This document shows, piece after piece, positions 35,378 to 44,729 of a DNA stretch of 64,000 nucleotides (position 1 is its first letter; every line of letters begins with the position of its first letter). Origin of the DNA: Desertivirga brevis (GTDB lineage Bacteria > Bacteroidota > Bacteroidia > Sphingobacteriales > Sphingobacteriaceae). The stretch covers positions 124,001 through 188,000 of the forward strand of contig NZ_JAFEWF010000006.1 in NCBI RefSeq assembly GCF_017355835.1. Reading direction: 5' to 3'. The position numbers and the translations under genes were made by a program. The notes beneath the pieces were generated by a model. That model did not search any database, was not told where the DNA came from, and worked only from the letters and a program-made list of their open reading frames with translations.

Positions 35378-36356
35378 TTGTTATTGATCTTACTATTTCC
35401 AGATACTCCAGAGCTTGCTTCTCTAATGTCAAATTTTCCAAAATATAATCTCTTGGAGCCAATTCCGCACCCCGTTCCTTTTGGATAAACCTATCCAGTG
35501 CACGCTCAAAGCTTTCAATGGATTGAAATTTTTCTCCACACCGGCTATCCCAGTAGGGCACTGCGCTCACAGGACCAAATTGAACTTTGCTTGGAAAATA
35601 CTGGGGATCCAACCAGAACTTTTGCTGATCCCAAGCAATTATCGGCGTGCCAGTCGATAATATTTGCTGATATGCCAAGCCCTGGGTTTCGTGTTCTACT
35701 AGAAAAATACAGTACTTGCTTTTGGAAATTTTGTGTTTCAATTCATGAGGCTCGTAATGCATGTATCTTATTGTAGTATAGCTAAATCCTCTTGCATCTA
35801 ATGTCTCCTTTATCTTACCTATCAGGGAACGGCTCAGGTCTTCGTAGTTCCAACGGACTTTATCATATATCAAAAAATCAAATTCAGAAGTAGCTTTTAT
35901 CGATGGGTGCCAGTAATTTGTGTCTATGCCTACTGGCCACGAAATCACCTTCTCTGGATAATAGGAATCAAACATTTCTTTCATCCATTCACCCGGCACT
36001 AATATTTTTTTTATATTTAAATGGCGTTTTATTAAGTCTACATCTTCCAGTGGGTGGGAAAAGACAGAAGCTCCTAAAAGAATCGGGTTTTTGAATTTCA
36101 TTTTGTCCAAAAGGAATGTTTTCCCAATTATACAAGCCAATTCGTCAGGATTCTTTCTGATATAATTAAAGTCGTTGAATCTATAAGGAATCTTTAGTTT
36201 GTCTAAACCTTTCATGAGGTTTAATGCAACCATCATTTGTCCACCGGGTCTAGATTTACCTCTTACGATTCTTCTTATCAACTTTCGAACGAACCTGTCG
36301 TAAGGCAACCACCGATCTGATTCTGGTTCTTTGTAAAATATATTTAATGGTTTCAA
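35370..36356 (-). CDS. Glycosyltransferase-like protein, divergent GT-B
   Basis: 328 residues. PGGQMMVALNLMKGL near the N-terminus and KKILVPGEWMKEMFDSYYPEKVISWPVGIDTNYWHP in the middle resemble the linker and donor-loop of GT-B enzymes. IFLVEHETQGLAYQQILSTGTPIIAWDQ is the equivalent of the E-x7-E segment. It is shorter than classical GT4 enzymes and I cannot place it in a numbered family. Overlaps neighbours by four and eight bases, so it is an integral operon member. Confidence 0.7.
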   Translation of the reverse strand: MKPLNIFYKEPESDRWLPYDRFVRKLIRRIVRGKSRPGGQMMVALNLMKGLDKLKIPYRFNDFNYIRKNPDELACIIGKTFLLDKMKFKNPILLGASVFSHPLEDVDLIKRHLNIKKILVPGEWMKEMFDSYYPEKVISWPVGIDTNYWHPSIKATSEFDFLIYDKVRWNYEDLSRSLIGKIKETLDARGFSYTTIRYMHYEPHELKHKISKSKYCIFLVEHETQGLAYQQILSTGTPIIAWDQQKFWLDPQYFPSKVQFGPVSAVPYWDSRCGEKFQSIESFERALDRFIQKERGAELAPRDYILENLTLEKQALEYLEIVRSITNE

Positions 36357-37285
36357 TTCAATCCGTATTTAAAGATTCTTCTTATTTTAAAAAGCTGTTC
36401 TGTTCTTTTGAATCCAATTACTTTATACAGAAGGTCTGTAGCTTTATTTTCTCCTTTTATATTTTCTGGGTTCAATTTCAATAACCAATTGTATGCTTCT
36501 TCAGCTTCTAGCAAGTTATCTTTAGCAATCCAGTGGATCAAAGGCATCAAGATTTTTGATGAGGCGTTTATTCGCCGCTTAGTTAGCTCTGATTGTTTAT
36601 CAAGCGTATTTAAAATTTTTTTGTAAATATTTATATGCTGATAATTCTGGACTGCAGCCTGAAGTTTATTATTAAATTGTAACCGCTCATTCTTGTGGTG
36701 GCGGTGCAGCAATCCATTTATCTTTGCTACAGAAACTTTTGGTTTTTTTAAAGCGACTTCAAGAACAAAAAGACGGTCATCTCTGAAGGCAAAGTCTGGT
36801 CTATGGGGAATATCTTCTATAAACGTTTTCTTGAACAGGTATGCAGAGTAATGTGAACTATCGCTCTCTCCTAATTGTTGTGCTATGAAATCATCACATT
36901 CTATCCAAGGTTGTGAAAGTGTTATTTCATTTTTTTCATCTACTAGTGAATATCCACTTACCACAACGTCACAATTATCTTGTTCTGCAAGCTCAAACTG
37001 CTCTTCCAAGCTTCCTGGAGCAACCATATCATCAGAATCCAAGAATTTAATATACTTACCTTGCGCAATTTTAAAAGCTGCGTTTACGGCCCAACATTTA
37101 CCCCAATTGCTTTGGGTCATCCTTACAATATTCTCCTGACTTGCAAGCCATTCTCCGGTTCCATCTGTGCTTCCATCGTCAACGACAATTATTTCTATGG
37201 AAAGCTTGGAGCCCATACAGCTGTTAACAGCTTGGGGTAAAATCCATAAGCGATTGAAAGTTGGAATAATTATACTTATATCCAT
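36353..37285 (-). CDS. Glycosyltransferase family 2
   Basis: 310-residue GT-A enzyme. It starts MDISIIIPTFNRLWILPQAV, has IIVVDDGSTDGTGEWL and the metal-binding FLDSDD (DxD), then RDDRLFVLEVALKK. A C-terminal helical part (about 230-310) follows. The start overlaps nothing upstream, and the stop overlaps the next gene by four bases (ATGA type). Inverting sugar transfer in the cytoplasm is expected. Confidence 0.88.
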   Translation of the reverse strand: MDISIIIPTFNRLWILPQAVNSCMGSKLSIEIIVVDDGSTDGTGEWLASQENIVRMTQSNWGKCWAVNAAFKIAQGKYIKFLDSDDMVAPGSLEEQFELAEQDNCDVVVSGYSLVDEKNEITLSQPWIECDDFIAQQLGESDSSHYSAYLFKKTFIEDIPHRPDFAFRDDRLFVLEVALKKPKVSVAKINGLLHRHHKNERLQFNNKLQAAVQNYQHINIYKKILNTLDKQSELTKRRINASSKILMPLIHWIAKDNLLEAEEAYNWLLKLNPENIKGENKATDLLYKVIGFKRTEQLFKIRRIFKYGLN

Positions 37286-37314
37286 TTTTTACTTAGCGAT
37301 AGAAAATATCTGAA

Positions 37315-38283
37315 TTATACAATTCTGTCCGATGTTTTTATTTCTCGGGTACCAAAAAATCTTCTAAATAGTGGTCGAAGCAAATCTTTCAGCGTATTTG
37401 AAATTCTCTCGGGATATTCGATCGTCAAGATTGCCTTCAATTTAATTCCAAAATTTAAATTTCCCCCTACTGCATGATAAAGCAAGTATGCTTCCCGGCG
37501 ATATGGAAAATGGTTTGTATAGTAACCGAGAAAGTGTACAATTGCAGGGGATACCTTTTGGAATGGATACCATTCCTGATGTTTTGGATCTGGTTTTGGA
37601 GGATTTATCAAATAGCGTCCTCCTGAAAGCACGTTAATTTGATAGCCTCCCTGGCAAGCTAATGGATCACTCATCACTGTCCCGTCATCAATTAAAGGGG
37701 TTTGCCCATGTAGTTGCATTGCTAAAGCCATAATTACCTCGTCATTCGGTCGATTCCTTAATCGAACAAATCCTATAGCGTCGTATCGTAACTCTAGTTC
37801 CCGCGCAGTTTGATAAACCGCTTGAGAGATAGGATTTTTTTCTAAGTAATAGATGCCCCCGTTGAATTTTGGAATATGTGGAACCCTAAACTCGTTGCAA
37901 ATTTTTTTTATGTCACCAAACCACTCACCATCTTTGATATAGCCTCCTACAACTGAAACTGAGTGCCCTTTAAACTTGTCGAAAAGATGACCAAGGTTTT
38001 CGAAAATTAAACAATCACTATCAATAAATAGCGTCTGCCCTTCCGGAGCCAATCTGTCAAGGTATAACTTGGAGGAAAACCCTTCTCCTAACTCCCCCGG
38101 CGCAATATTGATAATGTTTATCTTTTCTAGGATTTCGGTAGGAATTGAATTCCGATTATCGGTTACAATAAAAAAACTAATATCAGAATTATGGTGCCAT
38201 ACAATAAATGACCTGGCTAAGTTTACTGCTAAGTCTATATATAATTGCTTACCCGTTGCTATTGTTATAATGTTTCTTTTCAC
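37315..38283 (-). CDS. GT8-like glycosyltransferase, paralog 1
   Basis: 322 residues. It has an N-terminal nucleotide-binding region (ATGKQLYIDLAVNLARSF), the metal motif FIDSDCLI and HIPKFNGGIYYLEKN, matching the GT-A layout of nucleotide-diphospho-sugar transferases near GT8. It shares these blocks and length with the gene at 43090-43986, so the two are paralogs. The start lies inside the 3' end of the upstream acyltransferase gene (35-base overlap). Donor sugar unknown. Confidence 0.75.
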   Translation of the reverse strand: MKRNIITIATGKQLYIDLAVNLARSFIVWHHNSDISFFIVTDNRNSIPTEILEKINIINIAPGELGEGFSSKLYLDRLAPEGQTLFIDSDCLIFENLGHLFDKFKGHSVSVVGGYIKDGEWFGDIKKICNEFRVPHIPKFNGGIYYLEKNPISQAVYQTARELELRYDAIGFVRLRNRPNDEVIMALAMQLHGQTPLIDDGTVMSDPLACQGGYQINVLSGGRYLINPPKPDPKHQEWYPFQKVSPAIVHFLGYYTNHFPYRREAYLLYHAVGGNLNFGIKLKAILTIEYPERISNTLKDLLRPLFRRFFGTREIKTSDRIV

Positions 38284-39322
38284 CTGAGTTAGGATAATAT
38301 CTATTACGGAAGTTTAAAATACGTTTTTCCAAAGTCACTGAAATAAACCAACCCAGAAATATACTGGCAATGAAATAGATAATGAATAAAAATACTAAGT
38401 TTTGAGTAAATTTGGTTTGAATGTATGGAAGCATATGTTTAGCTACCGGAAGATGCCAAAGATAAATATTGTATGAATATAACCCAATGAATCCAATCAT
38501 CCTGAATAAAGGAGTGAGAAACAGGTTAGACAGTTTATCAAATTTTAAGTCATGTAGATATAACACAAGAACTCCAAAAACTATCATTAAAAGAGAAAAT
38601 CCAGGTCCAGAAATATAAACTGAGTTAACTGGAAAATATAAAAAAGGGAGAAAGCAAACAATGCTCAAAGCTAGTATGAATATTTTGTACTGTTTTAAGA
38701 CTCGATTAACGAATTCTCTTTTGAAACTATACCAAAAAGATAGAAGCATTCCAAATGCGAAGCTATCTAATCGGAAATGTGTTTGATAGTATAAATAGTA
38801 TACATTTCCTTTGCTACAAGAATATAATCTTAATGAGAGCGAGATTAAAATAATCGCCAAACAAGTTGTTTGGAATGTCGCACTGAAGGAATATGTTTTG
38901 ATTAAGTTTAAAGCTGGGACTATAATTATCAATAATAGGTAGAAGTGCTCCTCCACCGAAAGAGACCAAGTATGGTCCCAAATTCTTGGCAAATAACTTT
39001 GTAAAAAGAGGACTTCATGTAAATATTTGCTTTGATTGTCGGAGTTAAAAGGAATCAAAAAAGTTGATACAATTAGAAAGAAATAAAATGATGGATAGAT
39101 TTTTAAGCCTCGTCTCACCAAGAAACGACTTATATTAATCTTGCCAGTATTGCTAAGTTCTCGGAATAGCAATCCGGAAACTAAAAAACCGCTCAAAACG
39201 AAGAAAAGATCTACTCCCATCCATCCTATCTTAGTAAGGAATGATGAGATTTCAAAATGCCTAAATAGCACTAAAATTACAGCCAACCCTCTCAATAGGT
39301 CCAAACCTAAGCTTCTTTTCAT
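38249..39322 (-). CDS. Membrane O-acyltransferase, acyltransferase-3 (OafA/YrhL) family
   Basis: About 357 residues with ten predicted membrane segments. The start at 39322 (MKRSLGLDLLRGLAVILVLF) is the family start; the frame to 39361 is extra. Catalytic-type His lies in LVLFRHFEI, and FFVLSGFLVSGLLFREL with WSLSVEEHFYLL are the classic AT3 motifs. It would transfer an acetyl or other acyl group from cytoplasmic acyl-CoA to a sugar of the growing glycan. No SGNH domain. The stop overlaps the next gene by 35 bases. Confidence 0.9.
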   Translation of the reverse strand: MKRSLGLDLLRGLAVILVLFRHFEISSFLTKIGWMGVDLFFVLSGFLVSGLLFRELSNTGKINISRFLVRRGLKIYPSFYFFLIVSTFLIPFNSDNQSKYLHEVLFLQSYLPRIWDHTWSLSVEEHFYLLLIIIVPALNLIKTYSFSATFQTTCLAIILISLSLRLYSCSKGNVYYLYYQTHFRLDSFAFGMLLSFWYSFKREFVNRVLKQYKIFILALSIVCFLPFLYFPVNSVYISGPGFSLLMIVFGVLVLYLHDLKFDKLSNLFLTPLFRMIGFIGLYSYNIYLWHLPVAKHMLPYIQTKFTQNLVFLFIIYFIASIFLGWFISVTLEKRILNFRNRYYPNSGEKKHYNNSNG

Positions 39323-39327
39323 CTGGC

Positions 39328-40251
39328 TTATTTTTTGACCATAAAAAAAGCATCTCTCCAAAATAAGTGTCTTACCGGTCCGATGTAATGCCGAGCAATT
39401 AACTTGGGTCTGTTCAATGGTCTAAGATCGAACTGGTCATCTAAGATAATTGAAAATTTTTCTTGCTCTAGCCTTGACGGACCAACCGATTTTTGCAGTG
39501 TTGCAAATATGGTTTGCTCACTGAAATGGTTTGATTGTTTTTCCAAAAAAGGTAACAATCGCTCGATGAGTTGGATATTTTCACTGGAAAAATTCTTTAT
39601 CAACATTATACCTGCGCAATAATACGGAGCTTTATTAAGTAAACTTTCCAGCCTTGCCATTGAAACAAGTTGCTCATCGTAAGCTGGCTGAAAATCGAAT
39701 GATAAATTTATGTTAGCGCCAACTGAATTTATAAGTTGTTGGATTAATTCAAAAGGATCTTGCAACCATAGAACATCGGTATCACTATAAAGTAATGGTT
39801 TCCCAATTTCTGCTATTTGTAAGATTGCTGCTAATTTTAGTCCCATAGGGTTCCTACTAGCAAAGTTAAACAGAGAATTTCGACCTTTCGCTTTATGATA
39901 ATCTAAGCAATCGTTAGCTGTAATTAGCGTTAAACGATCTTTAGGAAACCATTTTATCTTTTCTTTGCAGAATCTTACATTAGTTGAATTATCTGTAATT
40001 ACGAAGATATTCGGTGTTCTTGAAAAATTAGTATAAATGGATTTTAATACTTCTTGTAAAAAAGCAATATTTTTTGAACCACACAGTAAAACCATATTAA
40101 GATCCCAAGGATCTTTGCTTACTCGCTTCATGACGAATAAGTTTTGGAAATAGAGTACAGCCTTAAATAAAGTAGGAATTCTAAACGCTAAGCTGTTAGC
40201 GATTTTTTCTGGTAGTTTCAATTTAGTTCTTAAATCTCTTTTTAAATCCAA
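39328..40251 (-). CDS. Nucleotide-diphospho-sugar transferase-like protein
   Basis: 307 residues. LYSDTDVLWLQDPFEL (about residues 155-170) gives a DxD-type metal site, preceded by GLKLAAILQI and followed by YYCAGIMLIKN and HFSEQTIFATLQ. The arrangement resembles GT77-like or related GT-A transferases. It overlaps the neighbouring gene by 29 bases at its start, with an internal methionine later as a less likely start. AT-rich like its neighbours. Sugar and linkage unknown. Confidence 0.7.
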   Translation of the reverse strand: MDLKRDLRTKLKLPEKIANSLAFRIPTLFKAVLYFQNLFVMKRVSKDPWDLNMVLLCGSKNIAFLQEVLKSIYTNFSRTPNIFVITDNSTNVRFCKEKIKWFPKDRLTLITANDCLDYHKAKGRNSLFNFASRNPMGLKLAAILQIAEIGKPLLYSDTDVLWLQDPFELIQQLINSVGANINLSFDFQPAYDEQLVSMARLESLLNKAPYYCAGIMLIKNFSSENIQLIERLLPFLEKQSNHFSEQTIFATLQKSVGPSRLEQEKFSIILDDQFDLRPLNRPKLIARHYIGPVRHLFWRDAFFMVKK

Positions 40252-41083
40252 TATTTAACCTCATAGCATAATCATAAACTTCTCGACTAGAGAATATTTT
40301 TAAAATAAGGTACGAACTTGCTACCAATACTTTTGGAATCATTAAAATTTTATTTTTTATTGATATATTTATATGCTGCCCGTATCCGGAGATATATTCT
40401 TTGCCAATGCTTGATGTCGAATCGTCAAGAGAATTTATCATATGGAATTCTCGTGCAGTACTCTCTAAGTACCCATCATGTTGAACATAGGACTGAGCAT
40501 CGTTAATTTTTATTAAGTTGTTCAGCCTATTTTGCACCATAAAATCAGTCAGATAAGATTCGAACCCTAAAAGCTTCGTTGCTTCATTTTTATCTAATTT
40601 AAGCAAATCTGTAAAAGCTTTAAATAACGGGGCTGTCCGGCATAAACATGGGTTTGCAGAAAAACCGAATTTACTATAATATAAATCCTTATCACTTGCT
40701 GTTAAACCATCACTCTTCAATTCTTCTTTGCCAAGGACTACCTGACATAAGGAACTGTCGAGATCAAGCTTTTGAGCTAGCTCGTTTAGGTCAAAATTCA
40801 AGTTAAAGCACCAATCATCTTCTAACCAGAAAAAATAAGGTGACTTTACCAAAGAGAGGGCATTAATTATGCTCTTCACATATCCGCTCCGTTTATGATT
40901 TTGGACTATTATAGTAGGTTTTACTATGTCAATTACTGAACTGTCAACTTTTCCATCGATTGCTAAAATTACGTTCGAAAATAAATATCCGCATTTTTCT
41001 TGTAACGACGAAAATGTCTTGGGTAGTAAATGTTCTTTGCCTTCGCAAGTAAAAATAACTAGATCTATTTTACGGTCACTCAT
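40223..41083 (-). CDS. GT2-like glycosyltransferase
   Basis: 286 residues. IDLVIFTCEGKEHLLPKTFSSL resembles a GT2 start, and FFWLEDDWCFNL (about residues 89-100) supplies an EDD acidic metal motif. ALSLVKSPYF precedes it as usual. The second half lacks clear family motifs (AREFHMINSLDDSTSSIG). The start overlaps the upstream GT2 by four bases. A GT-A fold transferase is likely; exact family uncertain. Confidence 0.7.
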   Translation of the reverse strand: MSDRKIDLVIFTCEGKEHLLPKTFSSLQEKCGYLFSNVILAIDGKVDSSVIDIVKPTIIVQNHKRSGYVKSIINALSLVKSPYFFWLEDDWCFNLNFDLNELAQKLDLDSSLCQVVLGKEELKSDGLTASDKDLYYSKFGFSANPCLCRTAPLFKAFTDLLKLDKNEATKLLGFESYLTDFMVQNRLNNLIKINDAQSYVQHDGYLESTAREFHMINSLDDSTSSIGKEYISGYGQHINISIKNKILMIPKVLVASSYLILKIFSSREVYDYAMRLNIGFKKRFKN

Positions 41084-42063
41084 TTTAACTTTTGTTTATA
41101 GTATTCTATTTTTTTAACATTCTTCCAACCTAAGAATCTTGCCAGAGCTTTTTTCAAGCCCTTATTGTATGGTTTAAATTGAAACGAAGGATTAAGTTTT
41201 TTAGCAATTTGTTCTGCTTTAAAACTTAATTCAAAATTATGCGGGAAAAATGAGTATGCATTTTCCCAAAAAAGGCGACCTAATGCAATTTTAGCTCTAG
41301 GATCATCAGTTCTTTTTAAAAGGTTATTACACTTTGACAGATTGGCTTCCAACGCACTTAAGTCTGCTTTGGCCCCTCTTGCTTTGCTTAAGCTATTTCT
41401 ATTAATAAACTTTCGATAATAACATATTGATTCTTTGGTATAAATAATTCTATCAGCTTCTAAAACTACTCTGCAAAAAAATTCGCCGTCGTCATCGACA
41501 CTAAGTCGTTCGTCCCAAGGGCCAGCAGCTTCAATTAGGGCTCTTGGGGTTAACCAGGAATGAATAGTCACCATTCCGCCGAAGGTTGGACCAATTAAGC
41601 TCCCTCCATATAACTTAATAAGGAAGTCTATGCAATCAACACTACCTTCCCTATACCATTCATGATTTGGCCCTATGGAGTACGGTGAAACTCCATTATT
41701 GAAGTAAACAGTGGGACAAATAGAGAGTGTGTTATATTTGTCTTTAATGTTTAACAATTGATGCTCAATCTTACCCAGACTTAATAGATCATCTCCGTCT
41801 AAGTACTGTATATAGTCGCCTTTAGAAATTTTAAATCCTAAATTCCTCGCTGCACTTGCACCTTTATTTAATTGAGTTATTACTGTAACTCCTTTTGACT
41901 CATATTTTCGAGCAGTTGACAGCGTATTATCAGTGGAGCCATCATCAACTACAATAATCTCTTTATTTTGCCAAGTTTGATTTATTGAAGACTGGATAGT
42001 TTCTTCTATAAAATCCTCGCAATTAAAAGCTGGAATTATTATTGATACTAGGGGTGCTGACAT
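41080..42063 (-). CDS. Glycosyltransferase family 2
   Basis: 327 residues, with VSIIIPAFNCEDFIEETIQS, IIVVDDGSTDNTLSTA and YLDGDD (DxD), followed by AAGPWDERLSVDDDGEFFCRVVL, a textbook GT2 catalytic domain. A C-terminal helical part follows. Overlaps the next gene by four bases and lies 13 bases after the GT10 gene. Cytoplasmic, inverting. Donor unknown. Confidence 0.9.
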   Translation of the reverse strand: MSAPLVSIIIPAFNCEDFIEETIQSSINQTWQNKEIIVVDDGSTDNTLSTARKYESKGVTVITQLNKGASAARNLGFKISKGDYIQYLDGDDLLSLGKIEHQLLNIKDKYNTLSICPTVYFNNGVSPYSIGPNHEWYREGSVDCIDFLIKLYGGSLIGPTFGGMVTIHSWLTPRALIEAAGPWDERLSVDDDGEFFCRVVLEADRIIYTKESICYYRKFINRNSLSKARGAKADLSALEANLSKCNNLLKRTDDPRAKIALGRLFWENAYSFFPHNFELSFKAEQIAKKLNPSFQFKPYNKGLKKALARFLGWKNVKKIEYYKQKLK

Positions 42064-42076
42064 TGCTTAAGATTCC

Positions 42077-43093
42077 TTAATGTGTAGGTGAATTAAAAAT
42101 TTCTAACCACCTTTTTTTTGTTGATAGTTCCGATGGAGCTTGGTTGAATACAAACCAAGGTTCTAATAACTTTTTCTTATAAAGATCGGGGTTTTTATCT
42201 AACTCAATAATAGCATCAATCAAGTTTGAGAAGTCAAGTTTATTATATTTTAACCTCATTTTCGCTCCTCGTCCAAAAGCTTTTGCTTTTCTTTTAATTT
42301 TACTGCCGATACCTTGATAAAAAGATGGGCGGTAGTCTTGAAAATCCATTTGAGAGTTTCGTTCTATAAAGTCAATCAGAGGATTTGAATTAATTTTAAT
42401 GTAGTCAGGCGCATTAAGAAAGCTTCGAGTGTTGAAAATCTCCGAGATGTATGGATCACCACAATAAATAGGCATGCTGTTTACCTGCATTGAATCGTAA
42501 AGTTTCTCCGTTTGGTAACCTGGATAACAATAGTTTTCGAAGGCTATTGTGAATTTATAAGGCAATAAAAAGCTTCTTTTACGTTCCCATATATCCCCCT
42601 TAAATAAAGTATCAATCGATGGCATGTTATTCATTGACTTTCCCGGTGCATCAACCCTTTTATATTTTGAGAGTTGTTTGAAAAAATCTTGTCTGTATCT
42701 TACTTCATGAGAATACAAAAAGTTGCAAAACTTGCTTTTTGTATCGAAAATTCTGTCAATGTCATTGTCAGTAAGATGCTTAATAAGAATTTTCGGATCC
42801 AACCCATGCCATTGAATCCGTTTGTAATTATTCTTTTTTATTTCTTCCTCCCTTGGAATACCGAAAGCCCATTCGCAGGCATTGAAGTCCGGGATTATAT
42901 TTTCACAAAAATATCCAATTCTTATATAATTACCTTTTGGCGGAAGATTATCTCCGTACGGCCCAAATAAGACAAAATCTGGCGTGTCGGTTTCAACAAA
43001 GTCGAAGTCCTCCGTTACGTCGTTTAATATCTCATTAAGTGCGATAGTTTTATTTATTCCATTTTGGAACTTAATTTTTATAGTCTTTTTCAA
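42077..43093 (-). CDS. Glycosyltransferase family 10 (fucosyltransferase-like)
   Basis: About 338 residues. The C-terminal GT10 block is clear: FTIAFENYCYPGYQTEKLYD followed by NSMPIYCGDP, the signature of alpha-1,3/1,4-fucosyltransferases that use GDP-fucose. CNFLYSHEVRYRQDFFKQL is the usual block before it. The first ATG (43180) would overlap the upstream gene by 91 bases and add 29 residues with no GT10 similarity. A TTG at 43091-43093, sharing bases with that gene's TGA, gives MKKTIKIKF, a typical GT10 start, so I use it. No GDP-fucose synthesis genes occur here. Sugar could be fucose or a related 6-deoxyhexose. Confidence 0.85.
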   Translation of the reverse strand: MKKTIKIKFQNGINKTIALNEILNDVTEDFDFVETDTPDFVLFGPYGDNLPPKGNYIRIGYFCENIIPDFNACEWAFGIPREEEIKKNNYKRIQWHGLDPKILIKHLTDNDIDRIFDTKSKFCNFLYSHEVRYRQDFFKQLSKYKRVDAPGKSMNNMPSIDTLFKGDIWERKRSFLLPYKFTIAFENYCYPGYQTEKLYDSMQVNSMPIYCGDPYISEIFNTRSFLNAPDYIKINSNPLIDFIERNSQMDFQDYRPSFYQGIGSKIKRKAKAFGRGAKMRLKYNKLDFSNLIDAIIELDKNPDLYKKKLLEPWFVFNQAPSELSTKKRWLEIFNSPTH

Positions 43094-43986
43094 GAATTTT
43101 TTAATCGTTTTATTAAAAAATAGAGTGGAATGATGATAAATGCCACTATAAGGTCCGAGAGTGTTCTGCTCAAAAAGCACTTGTAGTGCAACTTTAAGCG
43201 AATCGAGTCAAATACCCAGGGATTTTTGTTGTAAATACCGCTACCCATATGGATTATTGCGGGTGAGTAATTACCTTCTTTGATCCAAAATTTAAAATTA
43301 GGTTTATACTTAGCATTTAATAATGTTGGTCTTCCCTTGAAAATATTGAAAACTTTCTCAGATTCGAAATGAACAAGATCGCCCCATAAACTCCCGTCGT
43401 CTTCTATCGGAGTAACTCCCATTTTACTTAAAGCTATCGACATTATAGGCTCTTCGTTAAATCCGTGTTTATGATTCTGAAAACCTGAATTTGCTAGTAT
43501 AAGCTGAAGATTATCTTGAATTTCAAAGCTCTTCTCTGATTTGTTTATGAAATATAACGCTCCACAATATCTAATAAGATATGGTAGTTGATAATTTCTT
43601 ATTGTCTCATCTGCGTCCAGATCAACCCATATACCCTTAGTGATTTTTATACCAGAAACATTAATGCTTATGTTGGAGAAATTATTGAAAAATGAATCGA
43701 TGGAATCGTAAATCAGTGAATCAGCATCAATAAAAATACTTTTTTCCGTTGGTGAAATTGTAGCTAATTTAAGCTTGTATTCTAAGCCTTCGCCAAAAAT
43801 TTTTTTTTCTATAATCTTTTTCTGCACCCATGCTAAATCATAGGGGAGCTTGAAGTCCTCTTTTGAGACAATAAAAAATGGAATATCTACTCCGTTGTGT
43901 AACTTATAAGACCTAGCAAGAGCGAATGCTAACGCTAGGAATTTTTTTCCATATGCAACTGTGAAAAAACTCTTGTCAGTATCCAT
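43090..43986 (-). CDS. GT8-like glycosyltransferase, paralog 2, with C-terminal hydrophobic tail
   Basis: 298 residues. VAYGKKFLALAFALARSYKL, IFIDADSLIYDS and YLIRYCGALYFINKS match the blocks of the protein at 37315-38283, so they are paralogs. The last 20 residues (DLIVAFIIIPLYFLIKR) are a probable membrane helix missing from the other copy. DAD replaces DSD in the metal site. It overlaps the upstream GT2 by 11 bases and the downstream GT10 by four (TTGA). Confidence 0.75.
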   Translation of the reverse strand: MDTDKSFFTVAYGKKFLALAFALARSYKLHNGVDIPFFIVSKEDFKLPYDLAWVQKKIIEKKIFGEGLEYKLKLATISPTEKSIFIDADSLIYDSIDSFFNNFSNISINVSGIKITKGIWVDLDADETIRNYQLPYLIRYCGALYFINKSEKSFEIQDNLQLILANSGFQNHKHGFNEEPIMSIALSKMGVTPIEDDGSLWGDLVHFESEKVFNIFKGRPTLLNAKYKPNFKFWIKEGNYSPAIIHMGSGIYNKNPWVFDSIRLKLHYKCFLSRTLSDLIVAFIIIPLYFLIKRLKNS

Positions 43987-44728
43987 TGATAACTTTTGAT
44001 AATTTATTTATTATTTTATCAATTGTGCTAACACTTTCCTTGCCCCACTTCTTTTCATATAAAGCCTTCATCCCGTCCGTAAAATCCGATTTTCGATCGC
44101 TTTCAATTGAATCATGAGACTGATTTCCGAGATGTAAGACTAGCGAATTTAAAACTAAGGCATGCTTGATTTTATGTTTAAGAAGAGTTTTTCCGTAGTC
44201 TTTGTCGGCATACCAAAAATCAAATTGTTCATCTAATAAGCCTATCTTATCCAATACATCACGTTTGACAAGAATACACCATCCGGTTAGAATACCCTTG
44301 AAGATATTTCTTTCATTTGCTATGATAAACTTTCTATTTCTAGACTTAATATTCTTATGAAAGTACTCGCAGAATGGATTTGCGGATTCAACTTTATTGT
44401 TAGAGTTAAATACCGCCAGAATCTCGGATGCCCATCCCTTTTTAAAGATCAAATCATTATTGGCAAGGCAGACGTAGGAGGCGCTCCCTGCTTCAATCCC
44501 TATGTTTAAATATTTGTGAAACCCAAATTTAGCATCAGGATAAATTGTAGTGGCATTTCTGTATTGATATGGTTGAAGTTGCTTATTTGACTCAATAACA
44601 ATTGGATTGAATTTGATTTGATCTCTGTTTTCAGAGGTTATCAATGTCTCAATTGTTTGATCGGTTAAAGCCTTTAACCTTTCGTTTTTAGCGTAACTTA
44701 AGATTACTACATCAATATTAATAGCCAT
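43976..44728 (-). CDS. Glycosyltransferase family 2
   Basis: About 250 residues. The start MAINIDVVILSYAKNERL at 44728 puts it one base after the ABC ATPase stop; the frame to 44755 overlaps it. GIEAGSASYVCLANNDLIFKKGW is the donor/metal region with NND in place of DxD, and GWCILVKRDVLDKIGLLDEQFDFWYADKDYG is the acceptor-side block of rhamnosyltransferase-like GT2 enzymes. Function within the operon likely early chain extension, but order of action is not shown by gene order. Confidence 0.85.
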   Translation of the reverse strand: MAINIDVVILSYAKNERLKALTDQTIETLITSENRDQIKFNPIVIESNKQLQPYQYRNATTIYPDAKFGFHKYLNIGIEAGSASYVCLANNDLIFKKGWASEILAVFNSNNKVESANPFCEYFHKNIKSRNRKFIIANERNIFKGILTGWCILVKRDVLDKIGLLDEQFDFWYADKDYGKTLLKHKIKHALVLNSLVLHLGNQSHDSIESDRKSDFTDGMKALYEKKWGKESVSTIDKIINKLSKVINGY

Positions 44729-44729
44729 C

